Assembly (NCBI GenBank): GCA_014529385.2
Contig: CM043962.1
Span: 121,855,970 to 121,919,969, forward strand
DNA from: Adiantum capillus-veneris
Lineage: Eukaryota > Streptophyta > Polypodiopsida > Polypodiales > Pteridaceae
Direction of reading: 5' to 3'
Length of the DNA: 64,000 bases
The translations under genes were made by a program, and so were the position numbers. Below the pieces are notes generated by a model that worked only from the letters and a program-made list of their open reading frames with translations, had not been told where the DNA came from and made no database searches. Below are positions 1-9,538 of the stretch, piece after piece (the stretch's first letter is position 1; each line of letters opens with the position of its first letter).

Positions 1-1240
1 CCACTTGATTGTGCTTACCAGCAATGTGAGCAATATGGAAATTAAATTGTGAAAGAAAATTTTCCCACCTCATTTGTTTATCGGAAAGCTTGTTTTGCGT
101 CATGAAGTACTTGAGACTTTGGTGGTCGGTTTGTAGAATAAATGGAGTCCCCAATAGATAGTTCTTCCATGTGTCTAGGGCATGTAGCACAACTAAAAGA
201 TCTTTCTCATAAATACTAAAGACTCGTTCATCCGTACTGAGTCTTCGTCTCTCATATTCTATGGCATGCCCTTCTTGAAGCAAGACTACTCCAAGGAAAT
301 CACCATAAGCATCACATTGGACCTCAAATGGCTTTGAGAGATCTAAAAGCATGACAACTGGTTGGGAGGTAAGCTTCTCTTTGAGATTGTCAAAAGCATT
401 TTTCTCCTTAGCAGTCCATGAATACTTAACATTCTTCTTTGTTAAGTCATGTAATGGTACTGCTGTTTGAGAAAATTTTACTGTGAAGTGCCTATATTAT
501 GCACACATACCAATAAAGCTTCTTAGCTCGTGTAGATTCCTTGGATTAGGCCATGCTTTTATTACCTCTAACTTTGATGGATCCATACGGATACCATCTT
601 CAAAGATAATATGACCTAAGTATTGAAACTCTTGAAGCAAAAAAATTTTGGCTGAGAAAAAGCTTGTTCTCCCTCAATGCTTGAAAAATCACTTGGAGAT
701 GTTGATTGTGTTCCTCCAAGGACTTGGAGTAGATGATGATATCATCAAAGAAAACTCTAGTGAATCTATGGTAGGGTTTAAATATAATCTCCATTAGATG
801 ATTAAACGTGGCTGGTGCATTAGTCAAGCCAAAAGACATGCCACTAGATGATTGAACGTGGATGGTGCATTAGTCAAGCCAAAAGGCATGACTAGATATT
901 CATAATGACCAAATGTTGTGGAAAACGCAATCTTTAGGATATATTCATCCGCTATCCTTATTTGATGATAGCCACTTTTAAGATCAATGCTACTAAAGTA
1001 GGTAGAGCCTTATAGCTTATCAAACGGATCTTCTACCCAAGGCATGGGAAATGTGTTTTTGATAGTGATAGGTTTAGTGCTTGATAGTCCACACACATAC
1101 GGTATGTACCATCTTTCTTTTGCACTAAAAGGACTGGAGAACAAAAGGGAGAGGAGCTAGGCCTCACCATCAGTTTGTCAACCAGCTCTTGTACTTGCCT
1201 CATTATCTCCTCTTATTGAGCTTGAGAAGCTCGATAAAGA
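1..1240 (-). pseudogene. Gypsy element A1: reverse transcriptase and RNase H, broken, runs off the left edge
   Basis: Read on the minus strand. From about 1240 down, the reading frames give an RT core with VQKKDGTYRMCVDYQALN, then [26 protein letters not shown] and the catalytic VFFDDIIIYSKS block near 740. The thumb follows, then an RNase H with LLDLSKPFEVQCDA (about 300-360), an ELLAVLHAL-like block and TDHQSLKYFMTQ near 130. This order is that of Ty3/gypsy pol. The enzyme would copy element RNA to DNA in the cytoplasmic particle. The reading is broken by several stops, by frameshifts and by a 50-bp tandem duplication at 791-890. Integrase should lie beyond base 1. The RNase H resembles element A2 at 31080-31440, so the two belong to one family. 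Confidence 0.88.
791..890 (-). repeat. 50-bp tandem duplication inside RT
   Basis: The stretch beginning CCATTAGATGATTAAACG at 791 is repeated with a few differences from 841. The unit encodes the [15 protein letters not shown] block of RT, so the block is present twice. Fifty is not a multiple of three, so the frame is lost. Confidence 0.85.
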
Positions 1241-1905
1241 GGCTTGTTAGTAGGCGATGAGCTTCCTGGTAGGAGCTCAATTTGATGGTCATCATCCCCT
1301 TTTTTTGGAGGTAAGTCCATAGGGATATAATCAATGAACACATCTTGGAATCCTTTTAGAAAATTAGACAAGTCTAACTCTTCTTGATTCCTACCATTTA
1401 GATTTAATAAAACATTAGGATATTTTACGGACTCTTCGACAAAAATCATGTACGCAGAAACTGAGATCTTCATTGATTTATCAAAAGCAAGAGGATGTAC
1501 AATTGGTATAGTACGACCAAACTCACTAGAATCTATATACTTGTTCTTTCCCCTATAGGTGAAGTGGATTCTCCTTTTAGGGAACTTTATATTGGCAGCC
1601 ATGCGGTTGAACCATGGTGCCCCTAGGATAGCATCCTCATGTTGGAAGGGAGAGATGAAAAAGTATTGTTTTTTAACATACCTTTGGACATGGAGCCTCA
1701 ACTTCCCAATCAAGGGAGTAACGAAGGCTCACTGTCCCTTGAAAGGAGTATCGACATTTACATCATCTCCCATCTTGAAAGCTTGAATGCCCAACTTGGT
1801 GTCCAACTCCATTGTTATGAAGTTGTGAGTAGATCCAAGGTCAAACAAGATGAAGGCACCATTCTCCCTTACCTTTCCCCAAGCATAGAAGAGAGGTGAA
1901 CCTTT
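1213..1905 (-). pseudogene. Gypsy element A1: aspartic protease and linker to RT
   Basis: Minus-strand frames show the retropepsin start ILFDLGSTHNFI (about 1800-1845; the usual D-S/T-G is here DLGST). After a frame break near 1730 comes the flap/C-terminal block DAILGAPWFNRMAANIKF (about 1595-1650). The linker then runs to IELLPGSSSPTNKPLYR, which in gypsy elements directly precedes RT. The protease would cut the Gag-Pol polyprotein in the particle. The frameshift between the active-site half and the ILG half makes it non-functional as read. Confidence 0.8.
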
Positions 1906-3102
1906 GCAATGAGCATCCTCTTTTGGAGCTTCAATGGTGGAAGCTCTAGGAGTATCATTGCAAGTATTTCTCTTGGGGCAAGAATGATAGCCATGTCCTT
2001 GCTCTCCACACTTAAAACATTTATGGTCCTTGCAAAAATCTTCAAGCTCTTCAGGAGAGAGTTTGTTTTTACCTTTGTAAAGTCCCTTCTCCTTGGATCG
2101 ATTGTTGTTGGAATTGCCTTGGGAAGAATTTTGGGCATTGGTTTTTCCCTTTGCATCATTTTTGTCTTTGCTTTCCATGGGCTTGATATTCCGTCTAGCC
2201 CCTTGTTGAAAATTGATGCGGAAAGCAACCATGGTGTGGTGGATTACTTTGGTGATAGAATCAATCCATTGAGAATTGACGTATTCGGCCATCTCTTTAG
2301 GTAATCCCGCACATAATTGTTGCTTTTTCTCGGCAAAGTCTATCTTTTGAAAGATAGTAGCCTTGAGATGTAAATCCCAAAACTTGTCTACATCTTTGTG
2401 GATAGAACCATGGGAGAGAAGCTTTAAACTACACCATTCAATAAGCACTTTGTCCTTTGCATCGCTTGTAAGGAATTGCTTCATGATGGAAACTCGTAGA
2501 GTTTTTCATGTCTTTGGGACTTTGTTATTGCCACAAAGGCTAGGCTGCCATTGGCGAGCCAATTTTTGGAAGTGCATAGCTACATGGAGTAGCTTGGAGG
2601 ACTTCGTGAAGACCTTGTCTCCAAAGGCCACATCAAATTGCTGGATGAAGGCCAATACTTTGTCGGTGGTACCAAAGGTGCCATCATAGGTGAAAAAAGA
2701 GATATTCTTTCCTCCCTCCTTGAACTTCTTGAGCTTTTGTGACCTTTTCCATGCAGGGTAAGATTTACGATGTCCTCCCCTTTTGTATTCTCTAGGAGAA
2801 TAGCCATAGATTTCATTGGAAGAGGAGGAAGGTGAAGAAGAAGGAGAAGAGGGTGACCTCTTTCTTGCCCTTTTGTTCCTTTGTTTCCTCTCTTCCCTTT
2901 TGTAGTGACAAGCAGAAGGACTGTGGGTTGAAAATTTCCTCTTGGGAGGAGTTGGCGACCGTCTAGACCATCGTCTTTGTGGAGCCACTTCTTCACAGGA
3001 ACTTAAAGATTCATTACTTTCTTGCTCTTTGGGTTCCTCCTCTCGTATGGGAGAGATTCTTCTTTTGGAGGTATCTTCAAGAGGCCTCCTAAGCTCTCCC
3101 AA
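1729..3102 (-). pseudogene. Gypsy element A1: gag (capsid and zinc knuckle), frameshifted
   Basis: Two overlapping minus-strand frames make up gag. The upstream one (2506-3102, 198 aa) opens with a basic, Ser/Arg-rich region of about 100 residues (RRWSRRSPTPPKRKF; long Ser/Pro run) and enters a capsid-like part with ISFFTYDGTFGTTDKVLAF. The frame is lost near 2500. It resumes at 2484 with KFWDLHLKATIFQKIDF and a capsid C-terminal part, and ends with one CCHC zinc knuckle (CFKCGEQGHGYHSC, about 1960-2005) directly upstream of the protease. This order is usual for a gypsy Gag, which packages element RNA. The Arg/Ser-rich N-terminus is unusual for gag and could be an RNA- or chromatin-binding tail; that is inference. 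Confidence 0.82.
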
Positions 3103-3192
3103 TACAATTAATTTAAATGCCGTGGTTTGCGTTGATTTCCAACATGTTGGGAAATGTGTTTTGCATCCTACCTTATCGAATGCAATGTTGCT

Positions 3193-3363
3193 TTAACAAA
3201 CTTGAATTAAAACTTGACCTACCTCCACAATTTCCTCGTCATTGCTCCATGAGATGGCCGGTATTTGGTCGACCATGGGAGCTTTTCCCTTTCCATTAGT
3301 GTCGCTTGTCCTCGCCTCGCGATCGTGGGAACCACCGAAACGAGTTCTCTTTACCGGGGTCAT
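3193..3363 (-). CDS. Short leader ORF (56 aa), shared by A1 and the TR-1 LTRs
   Basis: The ORF starts MTPVKRTRFGGSHDRE and ends in EEIVEVGQVLIQVC. Equivalent ORFs occur in TR-1 LTR2 (7917-8084, 55 aa) and, cut short by a stop, in LTR3 (24225-24323). It lies downstream of the TATA box and upstream of gag, so it could be a remnant of the gag N-terminus or an upstream ORF. The protein is small, basic at its start and acidic at its end, and I recognise no domain. The matching start and length in two copies is the main reason to list it. Confidence 0.45.
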   Translation of the reverse strand: MTPVKRTRFGGSHDREARTSDTNGKGKAPMVDQIPAISWSNDEEIVEVGQVLIQVC

Positions 3364-4184
3364 TTTCTACTCACTACTTAATTGACAACTTGGAAAAAGA
3401 GAGCTAACATTCGAGAGTAACATACAACCATGATGACGGATTAGTTTCAATAAGCAAATCCCCTTGTACGAGAGGTCTGACTTACTTCAAGACATAGAGA
3501 ATTCCGATAGCACCATACTTGTTCTATGGGAATAGGCCCTAAGGTTAATTACTTGGCCTAGATAAATATGAAGTTGAGATTTTTACTTAATCAATTCTAC
3601 TAGAGATGAAATAGACGTGCTTAATCACTTCTTAATGCAAGTAGAGATATGCAGATTTATTGTATGCATAGATGAGAGGATTTCTCCCTTCCTAACGATT
3701 AATGATAGATTAATTTCCCCTAATTAAATCCAAATCCATGAGCAATTGATTCTAATTTAATTATTTACACATTACGGAGTAATAGAATGTAATGGACCAT
3801 TCCCACCTCAAAGCTCACTTGATTTTTCATCACAACGGTGACTAGTGGATGATTCCTTAAACATGTATTAAACTATTATTAAGAGTGACTAATTGCTTGC
3901 ATGATTACTAATTAGATTTAGATTTATGCAATAGATCATGGATACGGAGAATTAGAGAGTATCTAATGAGTATTTTGACTATGATTATGCATACTAGATA
4001 CGGAATTAAGAGAATATTTGAGAGGGAATTACAACAAGCATGAATCAAATCAAAAATTACCGAGGTTACGGCTGAATTCCTCTCAAAATTCTGATGCAAG
4101 GGCCTCCTTAAGATGAGAAATGGGCAGCACCTTCCCTCCTAGCTCCTCTTCCAAAGACTATGTCTATCGACAGCACCTCCTCAA

Positions 4185-4275
4185 GGTGTGTGCGTGTGTG
4201 TGTGTAGGAGTGTGTGTGTGTGTGTGTGTACTTAGTGTGTGTGTGAGCATATATGTGTGCTTGTGTGTGTGTGAG
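4185..4275. repeat. (GT)n/(CA)n microsatellite in the A1 leader
   Basis: Interrupted GT dinucleotides. The homologous tract in LTR2 lies at 7010-7094 and is much shorter in LTR3 (23348-23403), so its length varies between copies. Confidence 0.85.
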
Positions 4276-4280
4276 CATGC

Positions 4281-4290
4281 TCTTATATAG
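4281..4290 (-). promoter_or_regulatory. TATA box of A1 (minus strand)
   Basis: CTATATAAGA on the minus strand, followed after about 15-95 bases by the CA/GT tract and farther on by the leader ORF and gag. The same box is at 6992-7002 and 23330-23340 in TR-1. Confidence 0.6.
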
Positions 4291-4588
4291 GCTCACAAGC
4301 TGAAAAATTCGAATTTGCCTGTTATATGCATCTAGAGGAGTACTCACTTCATGCATGGTAGCTCTAGTTGCATACTTACCACGTGTCCCAACCTGCTCAA
4401 GAGCTCACTTAGTCTCTCTCTCTCTCTTGCATGGAAAGTAGCCCACTAGCCCTGTGAGTGTGTGAGGGCGCCCTCTTACTACCGAACTTAGTCTGCAGTG
4501 GCCTGAAGCCAGTTCCCACACAGCCCCCGAGTCCCGGTGCCTCCCCGCACAACTTTAGGAAACTTTAATTTGAACCTAAGACGGGCAA

Positions 4589-5442
4589 CCACGCTAGTTA
4601 AGTGGTGGAAGTCCACGACTGCTGGTGAAGTGGTGGACAACCTAGTTGTATGGGCAACTAGGTGACAACGGGTGGAGTAAACACTCGCTGGGGGATTTCG
4701 TGCCTCCATAGCATTGGAACTTTAAATGAATGAGTTTTGAGTGAATTTTTACTAGAATTACTGTCTTGGTGCCGCTTTGCAATACTGGTTGAAGGGCTGT
4801 ATTAAGGAACTTGTGACTCGAAAAAATAAACAAATAACTTATATGTTGAACAACCATTGTGGTAGTAATCAGGTAACAAAGGAAGGGGCTTGGCTCGGGT
4901 TGCCAATGCCTATGAGAAGGGTGGTCCCGATTGGTCGCAAACTCTCCGTCCCCATAGTGTTATAAATCGATGCTAGTATTACTCATTGCCCTAAGAGTAG
5001 CGAAGCCTCAAGTGTACGTGCCTCTAAAACATGGGGAAAAAGGCACTCGGGACTTCTCCCCTCTTCGAAGGTAGGTCTTAGGATCGCTAGATAAGTTAAT
5101 TACGCTGATTTTGATATGATTTAAAAATAAGTTATTTAAAGTCATTTTCTAATAGTTTACTAAGAGGGCCAGATTCCGGGTGACACTTGTTGCTCATCTC
5201 CCAACTTTGGATTGCCGCACACATCGACAATCCCGAATAAGTATACTACTACTTAGTCAGTCTGCCCCTGCGGGGTGGAACTAGATCATGATGGTAGTAG
5301 GCTCGAACTCGACTCACTTTGTGATGAGATATTGTCTGCTAGATGAACCATAAACCACTTTGTTTGCTTCCGCTGTAGAACTAGTGGCCACCAGGTTTAC
5401 CATCAGATCCGTCGTTTGAGACGACGGGGTGGGGACCTCACA
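4589..5442 (+). mobile_element. TR-1 LTR1, 3' part only
   Basis: This matches the ends of LTR2 (about 20735-21769) and LTR3 (about 25500-26222), ending in GGGACCTCACA. The LTR terminus is fixed by the primer binding site two bases later and by its being the inverted match of the LTR start TGTAAGGTCCC at 6343. The 5' two thirds are missing: at 4588 the sequence switches to an inverted copy of the LTR core. A 157-bp segment at 5108-5264 is absent from LTR2 and LTR3. It is bounded by CTG on both sides, consistent with a deletion between short repeats in the other copies. Confidence 0.82.
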
Positions 5443-5444
5443 CC

Positions 5445-5456
5445 TGGTATCAGAGC
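5445..5456 (+). other. TR-1 primer binding site (copy 1)
   Basis: TGGTATCAGAGC, two bases after the LTR end. It is complementary to the 3' end of plant initiator methionine tRNA, the usual primer of many plant LTR retrotransposons. Confidence 0.9.
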
Positions 5457-5542
5457 GTAGGTTTATGAACTGGAAAATAATGCTGTTTGAAACTTTTAAA
5501 ATCATAAAGATTAGTAGGGTAGACGTACTCAAGGACTGAGCA

Positions 5543-6160
5543 TTGATGTTTCAGGAAGATGCCAATATTGCTTACTGCAAGTTTACGATAATGTATATGG
5601 AGGTGTGTCGTTCTCCAAATTACAATTTCCGCCGATGCATGATGGAAATTTTGATGAAGGCCTTTGCTTCTCCATCAACGGGAATCCATCAAGGTTGGGA
5701 GATTACATGGAATAGTAAGGGTGGTATCTTCTACATCAATGCTACAAAATTTGAGTATTTTTCCACTGACTTGAAGAAGCTTCGTTGCGCGCATGAATTG
5801 CGGGTTATCCAAGTTTTCTTCTTCCTTGGAACTTTTGGAGAAGTTAAGATCACTGTAGATGGTCTCAAGACAACCTTGAACCGATGGGTCTTCGATCAAG
5901 CAAAGAATGTAATCCCTAGTGATATAATTAAGCCTAATGCCATTCTGGATGTGTTTCCTCCAAACGAGAATCTTGTAATATTTGAGCCTATTAGCAATGT
6001 GTACAAGAAATACTACTCTGATGAGATAGTAGACTATAAGCATTTGTCCTCAAACACTTATCACTTGTACTATTGTGTTCCTGAACAACCGACTGTGGGT
6101 GACGAAGCTGATGAGAGAGCAGCTCTGTATGCTGCAACTGGTAATCCTAGTGAGAAATAA
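5543..6160 (+). CDS. TR-1 internal ORF, 205 aa, unrecognised
   Basis: This is the only substantial ORF in the 900-bp internal region between the primer binding site and the polypurine tract. The protein is rich in aromatic residues. Recognisable blocks are GIHQGWEITWNSKGG, FYINATKFEYF, GEVKITVDGLKTTLNRWVF, DVFPPNENLVIFEP and NTYHLYYCVPEQPT. I see no zinc knuckle, no protease, RT or integrase motif, no signal peptide and no membrane segment, and I do not recognise the family. It does not look like a usual gag. A second copy (21871-22499) keeps nearly all of the protein but has a 2-base frameshift. The start used is the first Met of the open frame. It could be a divergent structural protein or a captured host gene fragment; neither is shown. 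Confidence 0.55.
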   Translation: MMFQEDANIAYCKFTIMYMEVCRSPNYNFRRCMMEILMKAFASPSTGIHQGWEITWNSKGGIFYINATKFEYFSTDLKKLRCAHELRVIQVFFFLGTFGEVKITVDGLKTTLNRWVFDQAKNVIPSDIIKPNAILDVFPPNENLVIFEPISNVYKKYYSDEIVDYKHLSSNTYHLYYCVPEQPTVGDEADERAALYAATGNPSEK

Positions 6161-6332
6161 TTCAAGCACCATGATCTCATCAAAGTTCAGCAGAATAAGA
6201 CGCATAAAGCTAAAGACTATTATATTATCAAAGGATGTCTTTACTTTAGACAAAGGATATATGTACCTAAGTAGTTAGCATAGAGTTTATCTAGATGTTT
6301 TCTTCGGATGAGGACATCTCAAATTTTTCACG

Positions 6333-6342
6333 TTGGGGAGGA
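6333..6342 (+). other. TR-1 polypurine tract (copy 1)
   Basis: TTGGGGAGGA directly before the LTR start TGTAAGGTCC. The same tract precedes LTR3 at 22672-22681. Confidence 0.85.
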
Positions 6343-6991
6343 TGTAAGGTCCCGAGCTAAAAGAACACCATTGTACCATAAAACAATCATAATGGAAAAA
6401 GTTACTATTCTTATCAGTTTTCCAAAATCTGTCGCGCCATGATGTTTAGAATGTCATAAAGCTTCCAAAAGTGAATTAAAATATTTTTTTTTTGGAAATT
6501 TTCCAAAAATAGTAAGTTTTTGGTTACCCGAGCCGTCAGTTTTGACCGTCTCGAAAAACTGCACTCGTATCCCAAATTCGAAAAACATGCATTTTCGGAT
6601 GCCGGGGACTGCTAAATATGGCAAGTACTCAGGTTAGTACACCTTAGTTAGAGCTTAGTATAGCAAGTTCCAGCATTAAATTCTGATTTGTATTGCCCGT
6701 CTTAGGTTAAAATTAAATTTTCCTAAAGTTGTGCGGGGAGGCACCGGGACTCGGGGGCTGTGTGGGAACTCGCTCCAGGCCACTGCAGACTGAGTTCGAC
6801 AGTAAGAGGAAGCCCTCACACACTCACAGGGCTCGTGGGCTACTTTCCATGCAAGAGAGAGAGAGAGAGACTAAGTGAGCTCTTGAGCAGGTTGGGACAC
6901 TTGGTAAGTATGCAAATAGAGCTGACATGCATGAAGTGCAAACTCCTCCAGATGTATATAGCAGGAAAATTCGAATTTTTCAGCTTGTGGG

Positions 6992-7002
6992 CCTATATAA
7001 GA
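6992..7002 (+). promoter_or_regulatory. TATA box in TR-1 LTR2
   Basis: CCTATATAAGAG, conserved in LTR3 and in the inverted A1 segment. Transcription would start roughly 25-35 bases downstream, at the edge of the CA tract. Confidence 0.65.
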
Positions 7003-7009
7003 GCATGCT

Positions 7010-7094
7010 CTCACACACACAAGCACACATATATGCTTACACACACACTAAGTACACACACACACTCCTACACACACACACACACACACACACA
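7010..7094. repeat. (CA)n microsatellite in TR-1 LTR2
   Basis: Interrupted CA repeats just downstream of the TATA box. The tract is shorter in LTR3. Confidence 0.85.
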
Positions 7095-7916
7095 CCTTGA
7101 GGAGGTGCTGCCGGCAGACATAGTCTTTGGAAGAGGAGCTAGGAGGGAAGGTGCTGGCTGTTTCTCGTCTTAAGGAGGCCTTGCATCAGAATTTTGAGAG
7201 GAATTCCGCCGTAACCTCGGTAATTTTTGATTTAATTCATGCTTGTTGTAATTCCCTCTCTAATATTCTCTTAATTCCGCATCAAGTATGCATAATCATA
7301 GTCAAACTACTCATTAGATACTCTCTAAGTCTCCGTATTCATGATCTATTGCATAATTCTTAATCTTATTAGTAATCATGCAAGCAATTAGTCACTCTTA
7401 ATCCTAGTTTAATGCATGCTAAAGGAATCATCCACTAGTCACCGTTGTGATTAAAAATCAAGTGAGCTTTGAGGTGGGAATGGTCCATTGCATTCTATTA
7501 CTCCAAAATGTGTAAATAATTAAATTAGAATCAATTGCTCAGGGATTAGGATTTAATTAGGGGAAATTAATCCATCATTAATCGTTAGGAAGGGAGAAAT
7601 CCTCTCATCTATGCATACAATAAATCTGCAATTCTCTACTTGCATTAAGAAGTGATTAAGCATGTCTATTTCATCTCTAGTAGAATTGATTAAGTAAAAA
7701 TATGAATTTCATAATTATCTAGGCCAAGTAATTCACCTTAGGGCCTATTCCCATAGAACAAGTATGGTGCTATCGGAATTCTCTTTGTCTTGAAGTAAGT
7801 CAGACCTCTCGTACAAGGGGATTTGCTTATTGAAACTATTCCGTCATCATGGTTGTATGTTACTCTCGAATGTTAGCTCTCTTTTTCCAAGTTGTCAATT
7901 AAGTAGTAGGTATAAA

Positions 7917-8084
7917 ATGGCTCCAATAAAGAGAACTCTTTTCGGTGGTTCCCATGATCGCGAGGCGGGGACAAGCGACACTAATGGAAAGGGAAAAGCT
8001 CCCATGGTCGCCCAAGTACCGACCATCTCAAGGAGCAATGACGAGGAAATTGTGGAGGTTGGTCAAGTTTTAATTCAAGTTTGA
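7917..8084 (+). CDS. Short leader ORF in TR-1 LTR2 (55 aa)
   Basis: It starts MAPIKRTLFGGSHDREAG and ends VGQVLIQV, like the A1 leader ORF at 3193-3363. It lies inside the LTR, downstream of its TATA box, and so could be translated from an LTR transcript. I recognise no domain. Confidence 0.4.
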   Translation: MAPIKRTLFGGSHDREAGTSDTNGKGKAPMVAQVPTISRSNDEEIVEVGQVLIQV

Positions 8085-8379
8085 TAAAGCAACATTGCAT
8101 TCGATAAGGTAGGATGAAAAACACATTTCCCAACATGTTGGAAATCAACGGAAAGCACGGCATTTAAATTAATTGTATTTTATATTCAAGTATGCAAGAA
8201 TGATTTCGGGATATACTGTTGACGGACGCAAAGAGGACCCTGAACCCCGACGGCCTCTAAAACGCCGGGGGCCGAATGGCGCGACTCGAGCCTGCCACGG
8301 TAAAGCGAACAGGGGGCACCACCTAGCTTTGAGCGGCTAGGACGCAAGACCCATGATGGTATGAACACCGCAAGCCTAC

Positions 8380-8481
<102 letters not shown>

Positions 8482-8850
8482 CTTGCAAATGATAAAAACC
8501 CTTGGGGTGTGAGGGCGAATTATTTCTGCAATATTTACAAAGCGGCATGCCGCAGTGGTAGAGAGGTAGGGGGGGGGGAGGTAAGGTGGTACAACCTAAT
8601 TGGTGCGTTCTCTAAGGCGCCTCAATGATTGGGAATACTCACTACCAAGGGCGTGCATCTGTGTGTGCATCGACCATTGGAATCGAGAGATGGATGTGGT
8701 TCCCTTTGCATGGTGCAATTCCCAAGGCAAACCCAACACACAAGGCCTCCCTCCCCGTGATGGTGATGGTGTCAATCCATCCTACTACACTCTACCAAAT
8801 GCTTGGTTCCTCATGAATTGCCCCCTCCTCGATAGTGACCTCTCAGTGCC

Positions 8851-8860
8851 AATTTATAGG
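8851..8860 (-). promoter_or_regulatory. TATA box of B1 LTR (minus strand)
   Basis: CCTATAAATT on the minus strand, conserved in the right LTR at 18969-18978. It is upstream of the R/U5 part that leads to the PBS. Confidence 0.5.
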
Positions 8861-9469
8861 TGTTGGCTGCTTGGATTATGGTAATCCCAGTGTGGTTAGG
8901 GTAATCTTAATCGGGGAGACAAAGCAAGTGGTGGGCTCGGTGTGGTTGACCCTTGCTTTGTTTTGGGGAGGTTATTACAAGATGGGAATCTCTAGGTGGG
9001 CCTTTGTGACCATCACCTAGAGAGAGGATATTTACAAAAAGGAAATTTACAATGGCTCAGGTGAAAACTGAAGATAATGATGAAAATAACCTAAAATTAC
9101 TTGGATGGCGTCGTGGTTGCGTGTTGCCGGCGAATAGCATGCTGCCAGTGCGTCGGTGTCGATCGTACGTCTTTTCGGAGTCGGCTGGGGCATGCCTACG
9201 GCGCATTTTCTCTTTTTGTTGTTGGCGGCGCGTGCTTTGGATCCTTCTTCTTTCGTTTGTTGATGTCGTAGCCGTTTTCTTCGTACTTGTGATGCGGTGT
9301 GCATATGCGTGTGTGTGTATGTATTTGTGCATGAGGGCGGGTGTGTGTGTGTGTTTTGTATAGGCATGTGTGTGCGAAAACGTGCGTGGGAAGGGGGGCT
9401 ATATATATATAATTTTGTTTTTTTTTTTTCTGGCGGATGGCCGGCGGCTTGTTCTTCTGCGCAAGGCGG

Positions 9470-9507
9470 AAGGGGGGGGGGAAGGGTAGAATAGGGTGTG
9501 TGTGTGT

Positions 9508-9538
<31 letters not shown>

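Larger units (their letters stand above)
3101..4588 (-). mobile_element. A1 leader/LTR-derived segment, inverted copy of the TR-1 LTR core
   Basis: This 1488-bp block is the reverse complement of 6693-8179 (1487 bp) in TR-1 LTR2 and matches 23036-24487 in LTR3 at high identity by eye. It carries, in minus-strand order, a GT/CA tract, a TATA box and a 56-codon ORF. At 3101 it joins A1 gag; at 4588 it joins a plus-oriented TR-1 LTR fragment. It therefore acts as the 5' untranslated/promoter part of A1, with the upstream end cut off. No convincing primer binding site was found in it. Confidence 0.7.

Noticed and set aside
3500-3520. A possible A1 primer binding site, TGGTGCTATCGG on the minus strand
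   Set aside because: It does not match a primer type I can name, and the preceding bases do not show a supported LTR end.
5675-6043. 122-aa minus-strand frame opposite the TR-1 ORF (also 22068-22382)
   Set aside because: Shadow of the plus-strand ORF. The plus frame spans the whole internal region from PBS to PPT and keeps a Met start in both copies.
7981-8163. 60-aa frame antisense to the leader ORF (also 3117-3299 and 24289-24471)
   Set aside because: Conserved only because it is the opposite strand of the shared leader segment; the sense ORF has the better place after the TATA box.
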